Below, one piece after another: positions 1 to 9,452 of a DNA stretch of 35,963 nucleotides (position 1 is the stretch's first letter; every line of letters begins with the position of its first letter). Position numbers and translations under genes: made by a program. Origin of the DNA: Promethearchaeota archaeon. GTDB lineage: Archaea; Asgardarchaeota; Lokiarchaeia; Sigyniarchaeales; SOKP01. The notes beneath the pieces were generated by a model. That model searched no databases and had not been told where the DNA came from. It worked only from the letters and a program-made list of their open reading frames with translations. The stretch covers positions 1 to 35,963 of the forward strand of contig JAEOSU010000099.1 of assembly GCA_016840165.1 (NCBI GenBank). Reading direction: 5' to 3'.

Positions 1-204
1 CATAAGTATACGATCTTCATCTTTATTCTTTATTTCATAATATATAAATTAAGACTATTTTGTCTAAGATTCAAACTACTTTATAATAATTATTGACTTC
101 CCTTTTCTGTCAAAATATACTAATTTATGAAATCTTTTGTAATATCAACTATAAACTACTTCATTTTTGATAAATCCTTGTTATTTCCGTAATCATTAGT
201 TATA

Positions 205-1038
205 TTACGGAATTTCAACCCCTGGGACTTCAACCTTTAATAATTCAATTCTCCCACTTTTGCGTTTGCCCTCTAAATATTGGCTAGTGCATAGAAAAAG
301 AGTTCTTCCATCATTTCCCCCTAGAGCGCAAGCATAGACATTTGTATCTTTTACTTTAATAATAGAAATGATTTTACCTCCTTCTAAGACACGTAAGACT
401 TCAGCTTTGGATGGATTTGCGACCCAGATGGCTCCCTCTTCATCAAGACAAATTCCATCTGGCGCAAAATCTTTAAATTCTGCCCAAACTCTTCTATTTA
501 TCAGATTTCCTGAACTCTCAATATCAAAGGCAGTTAATTTCCCTCCAAAGGTTTCTGCTACAATAAAAGTCTTGCAGTCCGGTGTAACGATACATCCATT
601 GGGGAAAATGAGACTTTCGGCAACTATTCTCGCATCCCCGTCTTTAGTTACCAAGATGATGCATGTAGGTTCAGCTGGCGATTCAAGTGATTTAGTACCC
701 CAATTTCCTAGATATGTTCGTCCATGTGCATCAGTGACGGAGTCATTGCAGTTAAATTGAGTAAATTCGCTTAAATCTGCATGAATTTTCAATCCATCTG
801 GATCTAAACGCATTAGATAGCGTTTTTGCATTGAGACTATAAGCATGCTGCCATCATCCAAAAAGCCCAGTCCCGAAGGAGAATCCTGCATTTTTACTAA
901 AACTTCTGATTTGCCATTCTCATCAACTGCCATAACTTTTTTTCCGATAAAATCTGAAAAGAACAACTTTCCATTATGCCACCGAGGCGCTTCTGGAAAT
1001 CCAAGACCAGATAATAAAATTTTAGTCTCCATTTTCAT
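205..1038 (-). CDS. SMP-30/gluconolactonase/LRE-like beta-propeller hydrolase
   Basis: The protein is a probable metal-dependent sugar-lactone or ester hydrolase of the SMP-30/gluconolactonase family, cytosolic since there is no signal peptide. Numbering from the TTG at 1047, the metal-ligand positions of the family are all present: Glu19 in GFPEAPRW, Asn150 in FPNG and Asp197 in APDG, with Asn101 in NCND as the expected substrate-side residue. Length (about 277 aa) is normal for a six-bladed propeller. Start choice: the longest frame begins with TTG at 1047, but ATG at 1038 or 1032 is more likely; an AT-rich TATA-like tract lies about 25 bases upstream. The substrate cannot be read from sequence. 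It stands alone, facing away from the next gene. A small inverted repeat (CCGTAAT/ATTACGG, 187-193 and 204-210) overlaps its stop codon. Confidence 0.85.
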   Translation of the reverse strand: MKMETKILLSGLGFPEAPRWHNGKLFFSDFIGKKVMAVDENGKSEVLVKMQDSPSGLGFLDDGSMLIVSMQKRYLMRLDPDGLKIHADLSEFTQFNCNDSVTDAHGRTYLGNWGTKSLESPAEPTCIILVTKDGDARIVAESLIFPNGCIVTPDCKTFIVAETFGGKLTAFDIESSGNLINRRVWAEFKDFAPDGICLDEEGAIWVANPSKAEVLRVLEGGKIISIIKVKDTNVYACALGGNDGRTLFLCTSQYLEGKRKSGRIELLKVEVPGVEIP

Positions 1039-1338
1039 GTTTAACAATTGATTTTTATTATAATAAAGTTATCTTGTTTAATTATCCCTTAAAATACTCA
1101 ATTTACTCATGTATTAGTATATTAATATAATTTGCCGGTATGTTCGATTAAATATCCGCATAGAGTAAAATTAAATCATGTTTCCATGGCTTTTTTGTTC
1201 AGAAAGAATTGGACTAAATATCTCTTAAATATCATTTCTTCAATTTTTTTTTTAATTTAGATTTGTAAAAAATTACTATAATACTTCATCGAATATCAGA
1301 AACTGATTATTTTCTTTAGTCTATATGGTGTCAAAAGC

Positions 1339-3132
1339 ATGAATAAGAGAAATATGATATTTTTTGTTCTTTCCTTTTTTATATTTATTTTTTTATTAAA
1401 TTTCTTAATCGGGCGATTAAATATAATTAATACTGGCACTTCATGTCTCAATTTTAAAATTAGAAACAATTATGGAGTGTACTTTGGCAATAATGAAGAC
1501 CATGCTATTCCCCAGATTTCGAATACGGTTATTACTTTTATACCCAACGGCTCAGAGTGGTATGACGGTTCGACAATAACATATGGAGCTGCTATACTTG
1601 GTTATGCCAATTTAAGTGGATTAAGCTGGTTTCAAGGAGGCATGAACGAAAAGGGATTGGCTTTTGATTCAACCTCGGTACCTTACACTGAACCAAATCT
1701 ACATGACGAGAGACCGCAGAATTTAGTTCCTGAAATATTCAGCTGTGAGACGATAAGTGAAGTTATTAATTATAAATCCTCACATCAGATTTACCAACAA
1801 GAGGGGAGCGTTCAATCAATGTATCTTGATAATACGGGGGAGTCCGTTGTGTTTAATATAGGAGTGGATGGTGAATTTGATTTTTTTCGCGATAATACCA
1901 CTTTTCAGTTAGCTTCTAATTATTATTTTAACGATACTTCACGAGGTAATCCAAGTTCAGATGCGATTAGAAGATATAATGCTGCGGAGCAAAAACTTGA
2001 AGATATCGACACAAATAATCCTATTTCAATAGAATCTATTGCGGATGTTTTGGATGCAGCTCATTTTGAAGGACCGCTCATAAATACCCTTTATTCGAAT
2101 ATTTTTGATATTGAAAATGGTATTATTTATCTTTACTATTTTCATCAATTTGGAGAGGTTGTAGTATTAGATCTTGAAGAGGAATTAGCAAAAGGTTGGC
2201 ATTCGTATCGAATTTGTGATTTATTTTCGCAAGATCTTGTAGATACTGCATTGAATGAATATTACGATTATTCAATCTTGATACGATTTTTTCCTACGGA
2301 TATCATTCTTTTATTTATAATAATTATTCTTGACATGATCATTAGTGCTTACGTGATATTTCTAATTATTAAGAAATTAATTTATAAAAAAGCAAAAAAG
2401 AAGCAAGAAAGCGAACTGGAGACGGATGTGGATTCATCTAAAGGAATGCACGTTCAAATATTTCTTTCCCTGGGCATGGTTTGGACTTTATTATGCTTTT
2501 CAATGATTTATTGGAATCGTTTTGGAGAATGGTGGCCATTTTTTGACAATATCCCGATTTTACAGTTGCCATTATTGCCTATCTATGCCTCTTACAACTT
2601 TTTTATGTTGCTAAGCGTAATTAGCATATTTCTTATCGCATTTCTTCCATATTTATTTAGCAACAAAGGAGAATTATTTTTACTAATGAAAAGTGGTATT
2701 TCTCTTGGAAAAGAGAAAAAATGGAGACTTATAACCAGCTTTGGTTTCCCCATACTACTTGCGATAGTATATCTTGCTCTCGAATTATTAAACTTCATTT
2801 CTAAGATAGATTGGCTCATGTTCGCAATATTCTATCCGCTAATCGTAGCTATGTTAATAATACTCGTTCCATTAGCAAAAAAGAAGGTAAAAAAATACCA
2901 CGATGACTCCGATAATGCATCAATTGGATATCTGATAAAAGCAAGCCTCATCTTAATTTTTATCTGGGCAGTTTGGTTCTTACCGCTTCTCTTAACAGGA
3001 ATCTTGGATCACATGTATCTTTTATTATTGTCAACCCTATCTCTATCTTTAGTTTTTCTTATCAGCATTGAATATATTAAAGAAATTCGAAGGCTTAGAG
3101 GAAAATTGTCTAATACAATGCAGTTGTCCTAA
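1339..3132 (+). CDS. Membrane-anchored Ntn-type linear amide C-N hydrolase fused to a multi-TM domain
   Basis: The first 30 residues form one hydrophobic segment (about 6-25). Directly after it, residues 34-54 carry the start of a choloylglycine-hydrolase/penicillin-acylase-like Ntn fold: Cys36 in TSC, then GNNED at 50-54 and a GGMNEKGLAFDS strand near residue 95, all typical of this family. Cys36 is the expected nucleophile, and it must become the N-terminal residue for catalysis, so cleavage after Ser35 would be needed. The hydrolase domain runs to about residue 300 and is followed by about seven to eight hydrophobic helices (from about 314 to 590). The active site would therefore face outside the cell. 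Family substrates are linear amides such as bile salts or N-acyl compounds; the substrate here is unknown. A GGTG site at 1327-1330 precedes the ATG. Confidence 0.75.
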   Translation: MNKRNMIFFVLSFFIFIFLLNFLIGRLNIINTGTSCLNFKIRNNYGVYFGNNEDHAIPQISNTVITFIPNGSEWYDGSTITYGAAILGYANLSGLSWFQGGMNEKGLAFDSTSVPYTEPNLHDERPQNLVPEIFSCETISEVINYKSSHQIYQQEGSVQSMYLDNTGESVVFNIGVDGEFDFFRDNTTFQLASNYYFNDTSRGNPSSDAIRRYNAAEQKLEDIDTNNPISIESIADVLDAAHFEGPLINTLYSNIFDIENGIIYLYYFHQFGEVVVLDLEEELAKGWHSYRICDLFSQDLVDTALNEYYDYSILIRFFPTDIILLFIIIILDMIISAYVIFLIIKKLIYKKAKKKQESELETDVDSSKGMHVQIFLSLGMVWTLLCFSMIYWNRFGEWWPFFDNIPILQLPLLPIYASYNFFMLLSVISIFLIAFLPYLFSNKGELFLLMKSGISLGKEKKWRLITSFGFPILLAIVYLALELLNFISKIDWLMFAIFYPLIVAMLIILVPLAKKKVKKYHDDSDNASIGYLIKASLILIFIWAVWFLPLLLTGILDHMYLLLLSTLSLSLVFLISIEYIKEIRRLRGKLSNTMQLS

Positions 3133-3385
3133 ACTTCTTGGAGAATTTTTAAATAATTAACTTTTTTGATAATTTAACAAAATTAGAAGATTTAGGAACT
3201 GATACCTAGAGATTAGTTAAACACTTTTATTTTTTCACTTCAGCAACTTTTATAGTCCAATTTAAAATTTTTTTAAATTTCTTTTGTTTTATGTTGATAT
3301 GTTGATAAACCTTAGGATTGTTTTATGAATTTTTTATAATGTTTAATTTTATTAAAAGATTTAAATTTCGTTAATAGTGATTATT

Positions 3386-3973
3386 ATGATGAATTTTAAA
3401 TTAAATAATCAAGATTTTGCAGGTTTACTTTTTTTTCTTCTTGGCGCGCAATTTATGACGGTTTTGATGCTTTCGGCTGCTATTGCCCCAGGATATAATA
3501 TAAATATGTCGGCAATTAGTGATTTAGGCGTCATTAGTTCAACGGCTTGGTTGTTTAACATTTCTGTTATTGCTGTTGGAATATTGAATATTATTGGGGG
3601 TTATCTGTATTATACAAGACATAAAGATATTAAAATACTCTTAATCTTTACGATATCGGGGGTAGGTGCGATGGGAGCGGGAATTTTCCCTCTAAATACT
3701 TCTGATCTTCATTCTATTTTTGCACTTTTAGCATTTCTATTTTTCAATTTACAGCCTTTGATAACCAGTACAAAGTTAACGAGCACTATCAAGATTATGT
3801 CGCTCTTTTTAGGAGTTATAGGATTAATTTTCGTGGTGATAATGATAATAGGTGATTCTGGATACACAGCAATATTTGGGATCATAGGTCATGGCGGGGC
3901 AGAGCGGATGATAGTCTATCCTCCGATGTTATGGATGATGGTCTTTGGAGGATACTTAATAGGAGTAAAATAA
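3386..3973 (+). CDS. DUF998 family integral membrane protein
   Basis: About six hydrophobic helices cover nearly the whole protein. The SDLG motif after the first helix, the IFPLNTSDLHS segment in the middle and GGAERMIVYPP before the last helix are the pattern I know from DUF998, a family of unknown function. Start choice: a GTG at 3377 is in frame, but it is part of GTGAT, which fits the archaeal Shine-Dalgarno consensus, so the ATG at 3386 (or 3389) is preferred. The gene stands alone and converges with the DUF3303-like gene across an inverted repeat at 4040-4091. Confidence 0.8.
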   Translation: MMNFKLNNQDFAGLLFFLLGAQFMTVLMLSAAIAPGYNINMSAISDLGVISSTAWLFNISVIAVGILNIIGGYLYYTRHKDIKILLIFTISGVGAMGAGIFPLNTSDLHSIFALLAFLFFNLQPLITSTKLTSTIKIMSLFLGVIGLIFVVIMIIGDSGYTAIFGIIGHGGAERMIVYPPMLWMMVFGGYLIGVK

Positions 3974-4039
3974 CATTTATATTTCGTGATGTGATCTAAT
4001 TTTTAAACATAAACTAATCCATAATTTTTTGATTAAAAA

Positions 4040-4091
4040 AAAAAGGTTTATATATTTTTTTATCTCTTTTGGAAAAGAATGTTAACCTTTT
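4040..4091. terminator. Inverted repeat and T-tract between convergent genes
   Basis: AAAAGGTT at 4041-4048 pairs with AACCTTTT at 4084-4091, and a smaller CTTTT-GG-AAAAG stem lies inside. A seven-T run follows TATATA in the loop. It sits between two convergent stops and overlaps the stop of the minus-strand gene, so shared termination is likely. Archaeal termination relies mostly on U-tracts, so the stem may be incidental. Confidence 0.4.
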
Positions 4092-4396
4092 AATTGCTTT
4101 TTCAATTTTAACACGATGGGAATTACTTTAGCTACTTCTATAGCGGGGCTAGTTTTAACAAATTTAATAAAACCTGGTTTAGCAACTCTCCACATATTAG
4201 TGCTCCTTACCATCGCTTCTTCACTTTCGGCTTCATCTACCTCAATACCCCAATAATCGGAGGTACTGATATAATATGCGAGCTGTTTGACTCCTTCAGC
4301 AGGGTATAGTTTCTTACCAATAAGTTCTTGTCCTATCGCAGCCATTTCTGCTGGATCAAAATCAGGATTTAATTCCCAGTATGAAATAAATATCAT
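4082..4396 (-). CDS. DUF3303-like small protein
   Basis: A soluble 104-aa protein starting MIFISYWELNPDFDP and continuing with a predicted ferredoxin-like alternation of helices and strands (EGVKQLAYYIS, DYWGIEVDEAES, WRVAKPGFIKFVKTSPAIEV). This layout and the opening motif match my memory of DUF3303, small proteins related to dimeric alpha-beta-barrel folds. The function is unknown. GTGAT lies at 4403-4407 in front of the ATG, and a TATA-like AACTTAAATATT lies about 80 bases upstream on the minus strand. The family call is by motif memory only. Confidence 0.55.
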   Translation of the reverse strand: MIFISYWELNPDFDPAEMAAIGQELIGKKLYPAEGVKQLAYYISTSDYWGIEVDEAESEEAMVRSTNMWRVAKPGFIKFVKTSPAIEVAKVIPIVLKLKKQLKG

Positions 4397-4547
4397 CTTG
4401 ATTTATCACTTCATTATTATCATTTTAATTTGTTTTATTATTAGATTTCAGAGTAAATTACAAAATAGTAAAAGCGAATATTTAAGTTTTTACTTTTTTG
4501 TAAAAAACTCTCAAATTCAATTGAAATCTTTACAGAATTTAAACTAT

Positions 4548-4919
4548 TTATCCTCCGGTAGGTTGGGTCGTACTCTGTTCAATCACTAACAATGAAGTAC
4601 GAGCTAAGGCTCTAGTTCGATGCATTACTCCTTTAGGTACAGTAAAACCTTGATGTTGTTTCACTTCAACCGTTTTTTCTTCCAAATCAATTAAAAGTAC
4701 ACCTTCAATAACGAAAAAGAACTCATCTTCCTTTTCATGCTTATGCCAATGAAATTCCCCCTCAATAACAGCAAGTCTGACTATAGAGTCATTGACAACA
4801 CACAAAGATAGATTTTGCCATTCTTTATCGGACGAAGCAATGATTTGAGGGATGTTAATAAGCTCAAGAGGTTTAAATTTTACCTCAAGATCAATAGAAT
4901 ATTTATCATAATCATGCAT
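4548..4919 (-). CDS. Single-domain cupin protein
   Basis: A 123-aa cupin. Motif 1 is complete, with HWHKHEKEDEFFFVIEG giving the two His and the Glu of the metal site, and motif 2 is GFTVPKGVMHRT with the third His. It would bind a divalent metal; the reaction is not predictable because many small cupins are uncharacterised isomerases, dioxygenases or binding proteins. The first 29 codons plus 3 bases before the ATG are repeated at 9990-10076 with about 94% identity in the same orientation, as a dead copy. The gene lies downstream of the radical SAM gene (50 bases between them) on the same strand and may be read through from it. No clear Shine-Dalgarno site is seen. Confidence 0.85.
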   Translation of the reverse strand: MHDYDKYSIDLEVKFKPLELINIPQIIASSDKEWQNLSLCVVNDSIVRLAVIEGEFHWHKHEKEDEFFFVIEGVLLIDLEEKTVEVKQHQGFTVPKGVMHRTRALARTSLLVIEQSTTQPTGG

Positions 4920-4922
4920 TTT
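4836..4922 (-). repeat. Direct repeat copy 1: 5' end of intact cupin gene
   Basis: These 87 bases match 9990-10076 without gaps and with five substitutions by my hand alignment. They hold the first codons of the cupin gene and its ATG. The two copies point the same way and bracket the radical SAM gene, the TIR gene and most of the gene-poor region. Confidence 0.85.
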
Positions 4923-4968
4923 AATTCTACTTAATTAGCTTGGAAGGTTCTTTATTAATAAATTATTT

Positions 4969-6261
4969 TTATATGTTTTCATTTTGTTTAGATTTGGCAA
5001 AATAATTAGTAATTCTTCGTCCAAATTTTTCTTGTTGACGCCAATCACCATATATTAAATCTTGATTGATTAAATTGCTGATTCGTTTTCTTAAGTTTTT
5101 GCTCAATTTTGTAGGTTTTTTATATTGAAAAGGAGTGCCTGGTAATGGGATAAACGTATGAGCATGTATTCTAGCTCCTAATTTAGTTAAGTCATCAATA
5201 ACTTTAAGAGTTTTCTGGACATCTTCCTCAGTTTCATTCGGTAAGCCAAAAATAAAATCTACATTAGCTTGCAAACCAGAATTAATTGTGCATTTTACAG
5301 CGTTATAGATATCTTCTACAGTATGTCCCCTATGACATTTATCCAAAACTTCTTGGCTTCCAGACTGAGCACCAATAATTAAGTTATCATTATTTGCGTA
5401 CTTTCGAATTAAATCTATCACGTCATTATTGACATTTTCTGGTCGTACCTCTGAAGGAAAACTGCCGAAAAAAATCCTGCCTTTAGGGCCCAATATATTT
5501 CTGATTTGACTTAGTAAATCATCAATCAAATTTAGATTAAGTGTATTATCAAGAGAACCATAAAGAAATCCGTTTGGAGATATAAATCTTATATCATTAA
5601 ATCCATGCTCCTTGGATATTTTCACATATTTGGTGATTGATTCGATATTTCTATGTCTTGATTTTGTCCCAAAAATATAAGGTGTTTGGCAAAAATAGCA
5701 CAAGAAGGGACAACCTCTTGTTATTTCAATTGGACCAAGTTTATTGTATTTAACTGAAAAAGGAGGATAATCATTAAGATCAATATAAGGAGTTACTTTT
5801 TTCTTAACAAAGTTTTCATCTTCGTCGATAAAAGCAATTCCATCATTATCCCTAAAATCGTTACTTTCTTTAATTTGAGTCAGAATATTTGGAAAAGTTT
5901 CCTCACCCTCTCCTAGGACACAAGCATCAAATTCCATTTTTAGAGTTCCTTTTGGATCTCCTGTGGGGTGTGGTCCTCCTGCGAAAAAAAGGGGTTTATT
6001 ACCAAACTTACTTCTCAATTCCACTACAGTATCCCAAATATCCCACAATTGATTGGATGCAAAAGAAAATCCAACAATTACTTTTTCGTATGAGGATATA
6101 GTATTAGTTATATTTGAGATTAAATCCTCTTTATTATTTGGAAATAAAATTTGTAAATTTTTTAATTCATCATTAATTTCAATAGCCCCAGTTAATGCAT
6201 TGAAGCTGTATCTGTTCTGTTTAGTATAGTAGCAAATGAGTATTATTTTTTTGTCATCCAA
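4969..6261 (-). CDS. B12-binding domain/radical SAM protein, MJ_1487-like
   Basis: Residues 1-165 form a cobalamin-binding-like alpha/beta domain (VIVGFSFASNQ near 62, FFAGGPHPTGDP near 92, CVLGEGEETFP near 114), followed by a radical SAM barrel with the cluster motif Cys184-x3-Cys188-x2-Cys191 in RGCPFLCYFC. Later HemN-like elements (GAQSGSQEVL, DFIFGLPNETEED, FIPLPGTPF) are also present. The domain order and motifs match the archaeal MJ_1487-type family (TIGR04013 in my memory). The reaction is unknown; related enzymes methylate or make thioethers. The start is TTG at 6261, supported by GTGAT six bases upstream; the only nearby ATG is out of frame. It begins 22 bases after the TIR gene stops, so the two are probably co-transcribed. 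Confidence 0.85.
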   Translation of the reverse strand: MDDKKIILICYYTKQNRYSFNALTGAIEINDELKNLQILFPNNKEDLISNITNTISSYEKVIVGFSFASNQLWDIWDTVVELRSKFGNKPLFFAGGPHPTGDPKGTLKMEFDACVLGEGEETFPNILTQIKESNDFRDNDGIAFIDEDENFVKKKVTPYIDLNDYPPFSVKYNKLGPIEITRGCPFLCYFCQTPYIFGTKSRHRNIESITKYVKISKEHGFNDIRFISPNGFLYGSLDNTLNLNLIDDLLSQIRNILGPKGRIFFGSFPSEVRPENVNNDVIDLIRKYANNDNLIIGAQSGSQEVLDKCHRGHTVEDIYNAVKCTINSGLQANVDFIFGLPNETEEDVQKTLKVIDDLTKLGARIHAHTFIPLPGTPFQYKKPTKLSKNLRKRISNLINQDLIYGDWRQQEKFGRRITNYFAKSKQNENI

Positions 6262-6283
6262 TAACTTATCACTTTAATCAAAG

Positions 6284-9079
6284 TTAATTAATGTCTAATG
6301 AATGTTTCCATAATTTGGCTCTTTCTAATAGAGTTTGATTTTTTTCATGTAAAATAATATGCCTAATAATTTGTATACCTAAATCTTCGTTTATTTGTAA
6401 AATTTTCTCAATATAATCAAAACTAGTTATTCTAATAATTGAGTCATTATCTTTAATGAGATCCCAAATAAGTTCAATAACTATATCTCTATATTTTTCT
6501 AAAGGTAGGATTGATAATAGAAATTTAAATGATTTTTCTATAGCAATCGGTCGTCTTACATTTTTATCTTGATCATCCTCTAGGAAATATCTCATTAACT
6601 CTAAAGTTTTATCAGGATATGCATCATAAAAAAAGTGAAGATTACGAGATAGACAAATTCTCATATTGATCTTATCACTATTACATACCAACTCAACTTT
6701 TTTCAAACCTTTTTCGATATCCGAATTAATTGTATCAAGCAGTTTCCAAAAATCTTTTAAAGTAGAGATATCTTCATTATAGTATTTATACTTCTTCATA
6801 TCAGCTACAAATTTTTTGAACAATTTCTCTGCTTCTATTTTATTTATCCTGTTCCTCCACGAGTTTAAAAGTTCAACGATAGCAATAAGGGTAAAAATTT
6901 CATCTCCTTCAATAATTTGAATCTGTTCTTTAATAAAGGCAGGTTCCTTATCTAATATCACATCAAGAGCTTCAATGACTCTTCTTCTAATATCTGATTT
7001 CCATTCATCATCATCAAAATCTCTTCGTAATTCCCTAGCAATTGACTTAGCTCCATTTAAGTGTAAATCGAATAAGATTGGGAGAATTTCAGCTACTTGC
7101 CTTTTAAATTCATAATCAGAATTCAAACAAAACTCCATTATACATTCAGAAAATTCATTTGAATTGACTATTTCATAATTATCCCATTTTCTTGCAATGA
7201 AAATACCAATCAACTCATCAAAGTTTAATTTATCTTGATGTATCGTCAACCGAGACAAAGCGGAGATAACTCCGCCTTCATCATTTTGTTCAAAAAGTTC
7301 ACACGCTGGTAAAAGCCCTTTATACACTCTTCCTAAATAGTTTTCAATGAGATAATATAATTCATCTCTTTTTAGTTTCTTTAAAAGATCTATTGCTAAC
7401 ATTCTATGAGGGAAAGAGATAGGTGTTGGTTGCTTAATCGTTGGAATACAAGGTGGTAATAACCATGGATTTTCCCCCATTTGCTGTTGCCATTTTTTTA
7501 ATATAGAATCTAAAGCTAATTTGATATCTAATTGATTAGTAATTTCTTTTAATTTTTCTTTTGTCTTCTGTGGGCCAATTGTTACCACGCTTTCTAAATC
7601 ATCTCTTCCAAAGACCCTTTCATTGTTAAGTAAAAAAAGACACGCGCATAGCAAATATATTTTTTTTTCTAGAATATGGTCTTCTAAATAGGAACTTATT
7701 TTATCATTCAAACCACCTAAAATTGCAATTATTTCCCAAGGTGCATTCAGTTTTCCCCATTGAATGGTTTCATATTCTTTTTTATTAAAAAATTCAAAAT
7801 TATGTGCTAACCAATTCCACCATACCTTAAAAAATTTCTTCCATTTGCTCCATAATTTATCTAAGGTAACTTCTTGGGAATTAAATCCCCAATAACTATA
7901 CATTATTAATTGATCTTTTTTAGCAGCTGTTGAATTTGTCATAAATTCTTGGGTCTGGATAGTAAAACCTATCAACCACCAATCTTTACCACGTTTCTCA
8001 CGTAATTCTACAACCCTCTTAATTTGTTTCTGAGAAAATTTTGAAATATTTTGAAAGTCATCTATGATGAATAATACATTTTTGTCGATTTCACCCAAAA
8101 TGGTTTCAATTTTATCCCAATGCTGCGTTTCCATGATATTTGGATTATTTATTAAAAAAACATATCCATTATATGTTTTTTTCCAAAATGCTGCTAAATA
8201 AAGCATAAACTTACTCTTACCTTTTCCACTTCCACCAAATACTGCTGCTTTTTTCATATTTTTCAACCTATTCCATATCATTTGAAAATATGAATCAGGT
8301 GGAGGTAAAATTATTAATGAATCAGAGAGGGAATTATATATCATACCCCTAATACCATTCATTAAAAGCTTTAGCCTTGAGATATACCAATTATTAAATT
8401 CTTTATTTTCTAAATGGTGACTCCATTTTTTCTCCCATTGTTTAATCCAATCTAATGGCATTTGACTCAAATCAATTGGATTATTGAAATTTTCTAATTT
8501 AAGTGAGTCTGGAACCTTGAAATCCTTTCCTTGCCATGAAATGGATGATTTCTCCCATTCAAGTTTTATAATGTAATCTTTCAAAATAGACTCTTCTATT
8601 ATATTTGATATATCTTTTTTTATTAATCGCAAATCAGTTGAAATTCCTTCTTCATATCTCGATTGAGGAATGTTCGAAATTATTTTTTTCTTAATGATTC
8701 TGTTAATTTCAGTTATATTATATGTAAAGTTGTGACTATTATATTCAACCCCTTCTCTTGCGCTTAAAAGAGGTGGTATGTGATCCTTATTTAAAAATAC
8801 TGGGATTATTGGCTTCTCTAAAGAATCTGCTGCTGTCCATTCCTTTTCAACATTTTTGGATTTTAATGAATTAGGAGAACAAAATAAAAGTACAACATCA
8901 CACAATCCAATACCATCACTCATATACTTTACAAAATTATCGTAGATCTCTTCTTCAAAACATAAAACCTCATCTATTCCATCACAATTTTTAAGAGAAT
9001 TCACTATCTCAGTAATCTTAAACTTTTTCGAATCCTTTATGCTATAGCTTATAAATACCTTAATATGTGATATATTCAT
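6284..9079 (-). CDS. TIR domain-P-loop NTPase-helical repeat protein (NLR/STAND-like, likely antiviral)
   Basis: Residues 6-135 are a TIR domain: KVFISYSIKDSKK opens it, and SPNSLKSKNVEKEW (68-81) holds Glu80 at the position of the catalytic Glu of NAD+-cleaving TIRs. A linker leads to a P-loop NTPase with Walker A GGSGKGKS (282-289) and Walker B LFIIDDF (336-342), followed by a Trp-rich helical part and, from about 600 on, a HEAT/ARM-like helical repeat sensor. This TIR-NTPase-repeat order is that of NLR-like/STAND defence proteins, where the repeats sense an invader, the NTPase oligomerises and the TIR depletes NAD+. The role is inferred from family knowledge. A TATA-like TATATATTAAAA lies at 9131-9142. 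It heads a two-gene unit with the radical SAM gene. The Walker B keeps two acidic residues, so the ATPase looks active. I cannot assign it to a named Avs type. Confidence 0.88.
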   Translation of the reverse strand: MNISHIKVFISYSIKDSKKFKITEIVNSLKNCDGIDEVLCFEEEIYDNFVKYMSDGIGLCDVVLLFCSPNSLKSKNVEKEWTAADSLEKPIIPVFLNKDHIPPLLSAREGVEYNSHNFTYNITEINRIIKKKIISNIPQSRYEEGISTDLRLIKKDISNIIEESILKDYIIKLEWEKSSISWQGKDFKVPDSLKLENFNNPIDLSQMPLDWIKQWEKKWSHHLENKEFNNWYISRLKLLMNGIRGMIYNSLSDSLIILPPPDSYFQMIWNRLKNMKKAAVFGGSGKGKSKFMLYLAAFWKKTYNGYVFLINNPNIMETQHWDKIETILGEIDKNVLFIIDDFQNISKFSQKQIKRVVELREKRGKDWWLIGFTIQTQEFMTNSTAAKKDQLIMYSYWGFNSQEVTLDKLWSKWKKFFKVWWNWLAHNFEFFNKKEYETIQWGKLNAPWEIIAILGGLNDKISSYLEDHILEKKIYLLCACLFLLNNERVFGRDDLESVVTIGPQKTKEKLKEITNQLDIKLALDSILKKWQQQMGENPWLLPPCIPTIKQPTPISFPHRMLAIDLLKKLKRDELYYLIENYLGRVYKGLLPACELFEQNDEGGVISALSRLTIHQDKLNFDELIGIFIARKWDNYEIVNSNEFSECIMEFCLNSDYEFKRQVAEILPILFDLHLNGAKSIARELRRDFDDDEWKSDIRRRVIEALDVILDKEPAFIKEQIQIIEGDEIFTLIAIVELLNSWRNRINKIEAEKLFKKFVADMKKYKYYNEDISTLKDFWKLLDTINSDIEKGLKKVELVCNSDKINMRICLSRNLHFFYDAYPDKTLELMRYFLEDDQDKNVRRPIAIEKSFKFLLSILPLEKYRDIVIELIWDLIKDNDSIIRITSFDYIEKILQINEDLGIQIIRHIILHEKNQTLLERAKLWKHSLDIN

Positions 9080-9130
9080 ACTTCTTTTCCAATTATATTA
9101 TCAATCACTTTTTAATGCAAAATTACGTAT

Positions 9131-9142
9131 TTTTAATATATA
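9131..9142 (-). promoter_or_regulatory. TATA-like box for the TIR/radical SAM unit
   Basis: On the minus strand this reads TATATATTAAAA, 52-63 bases before the ATG at 9079, which would give a leader of about 25-30 bases. It is the best TATA match between the ATG and the 87-bp repeat at 9262. Confidence 0.4.
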
Positions 9143-9261
9143 GGCTCTCACTATACCATCTTTTCTAATTTTCATAACTATCTTTCTAATAATTCTTAAA
9201 TTAAGTGTGATCAATTTTTCTATTTATATTTTTCATCTTTTGTAATATTTTTATTGATTAC

Positions 9262-9348
9262 ATTCTATTTAAAATTTAGATTTAACGATCTAGCTGATCT
9301 GACATTATGAATAACCTAAATATTTAAAAAAAGCGGATTCTTTGGTAG
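9262..9348. repeat. 87-bp dispersed repeat, copy 1
   Basis: It aligns without gaps to 13021-13107 with about 12 differences (about 86% identity by hand). Two blocks are exactly kept: CTATTTAAAATTTAGATTTA and an AAATATTTAAAAAAAGCGG core. Read on the minus strand the core looks like a TATA box (TTTAAATATTTA), so the repeat may be a duplicated promoter. Confidence 0.75.
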
Positions 9349-9452
9349 AAATCACATCCATCTTTACGATTGGAATTTTCTCGAATGTAATTTCTGGAAA
9401 GATAGTCATCTAAGAAAGGTATATAAATTCTTGTTCTAATTTTTGCCATTAT

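Noticed and set aside
368..760. 130-aa plus-strand frame antisense to the SMP-30 gene
   Set aside because: It mirrors the codons of a well-supported minus-strand gene and has no motif of its own.
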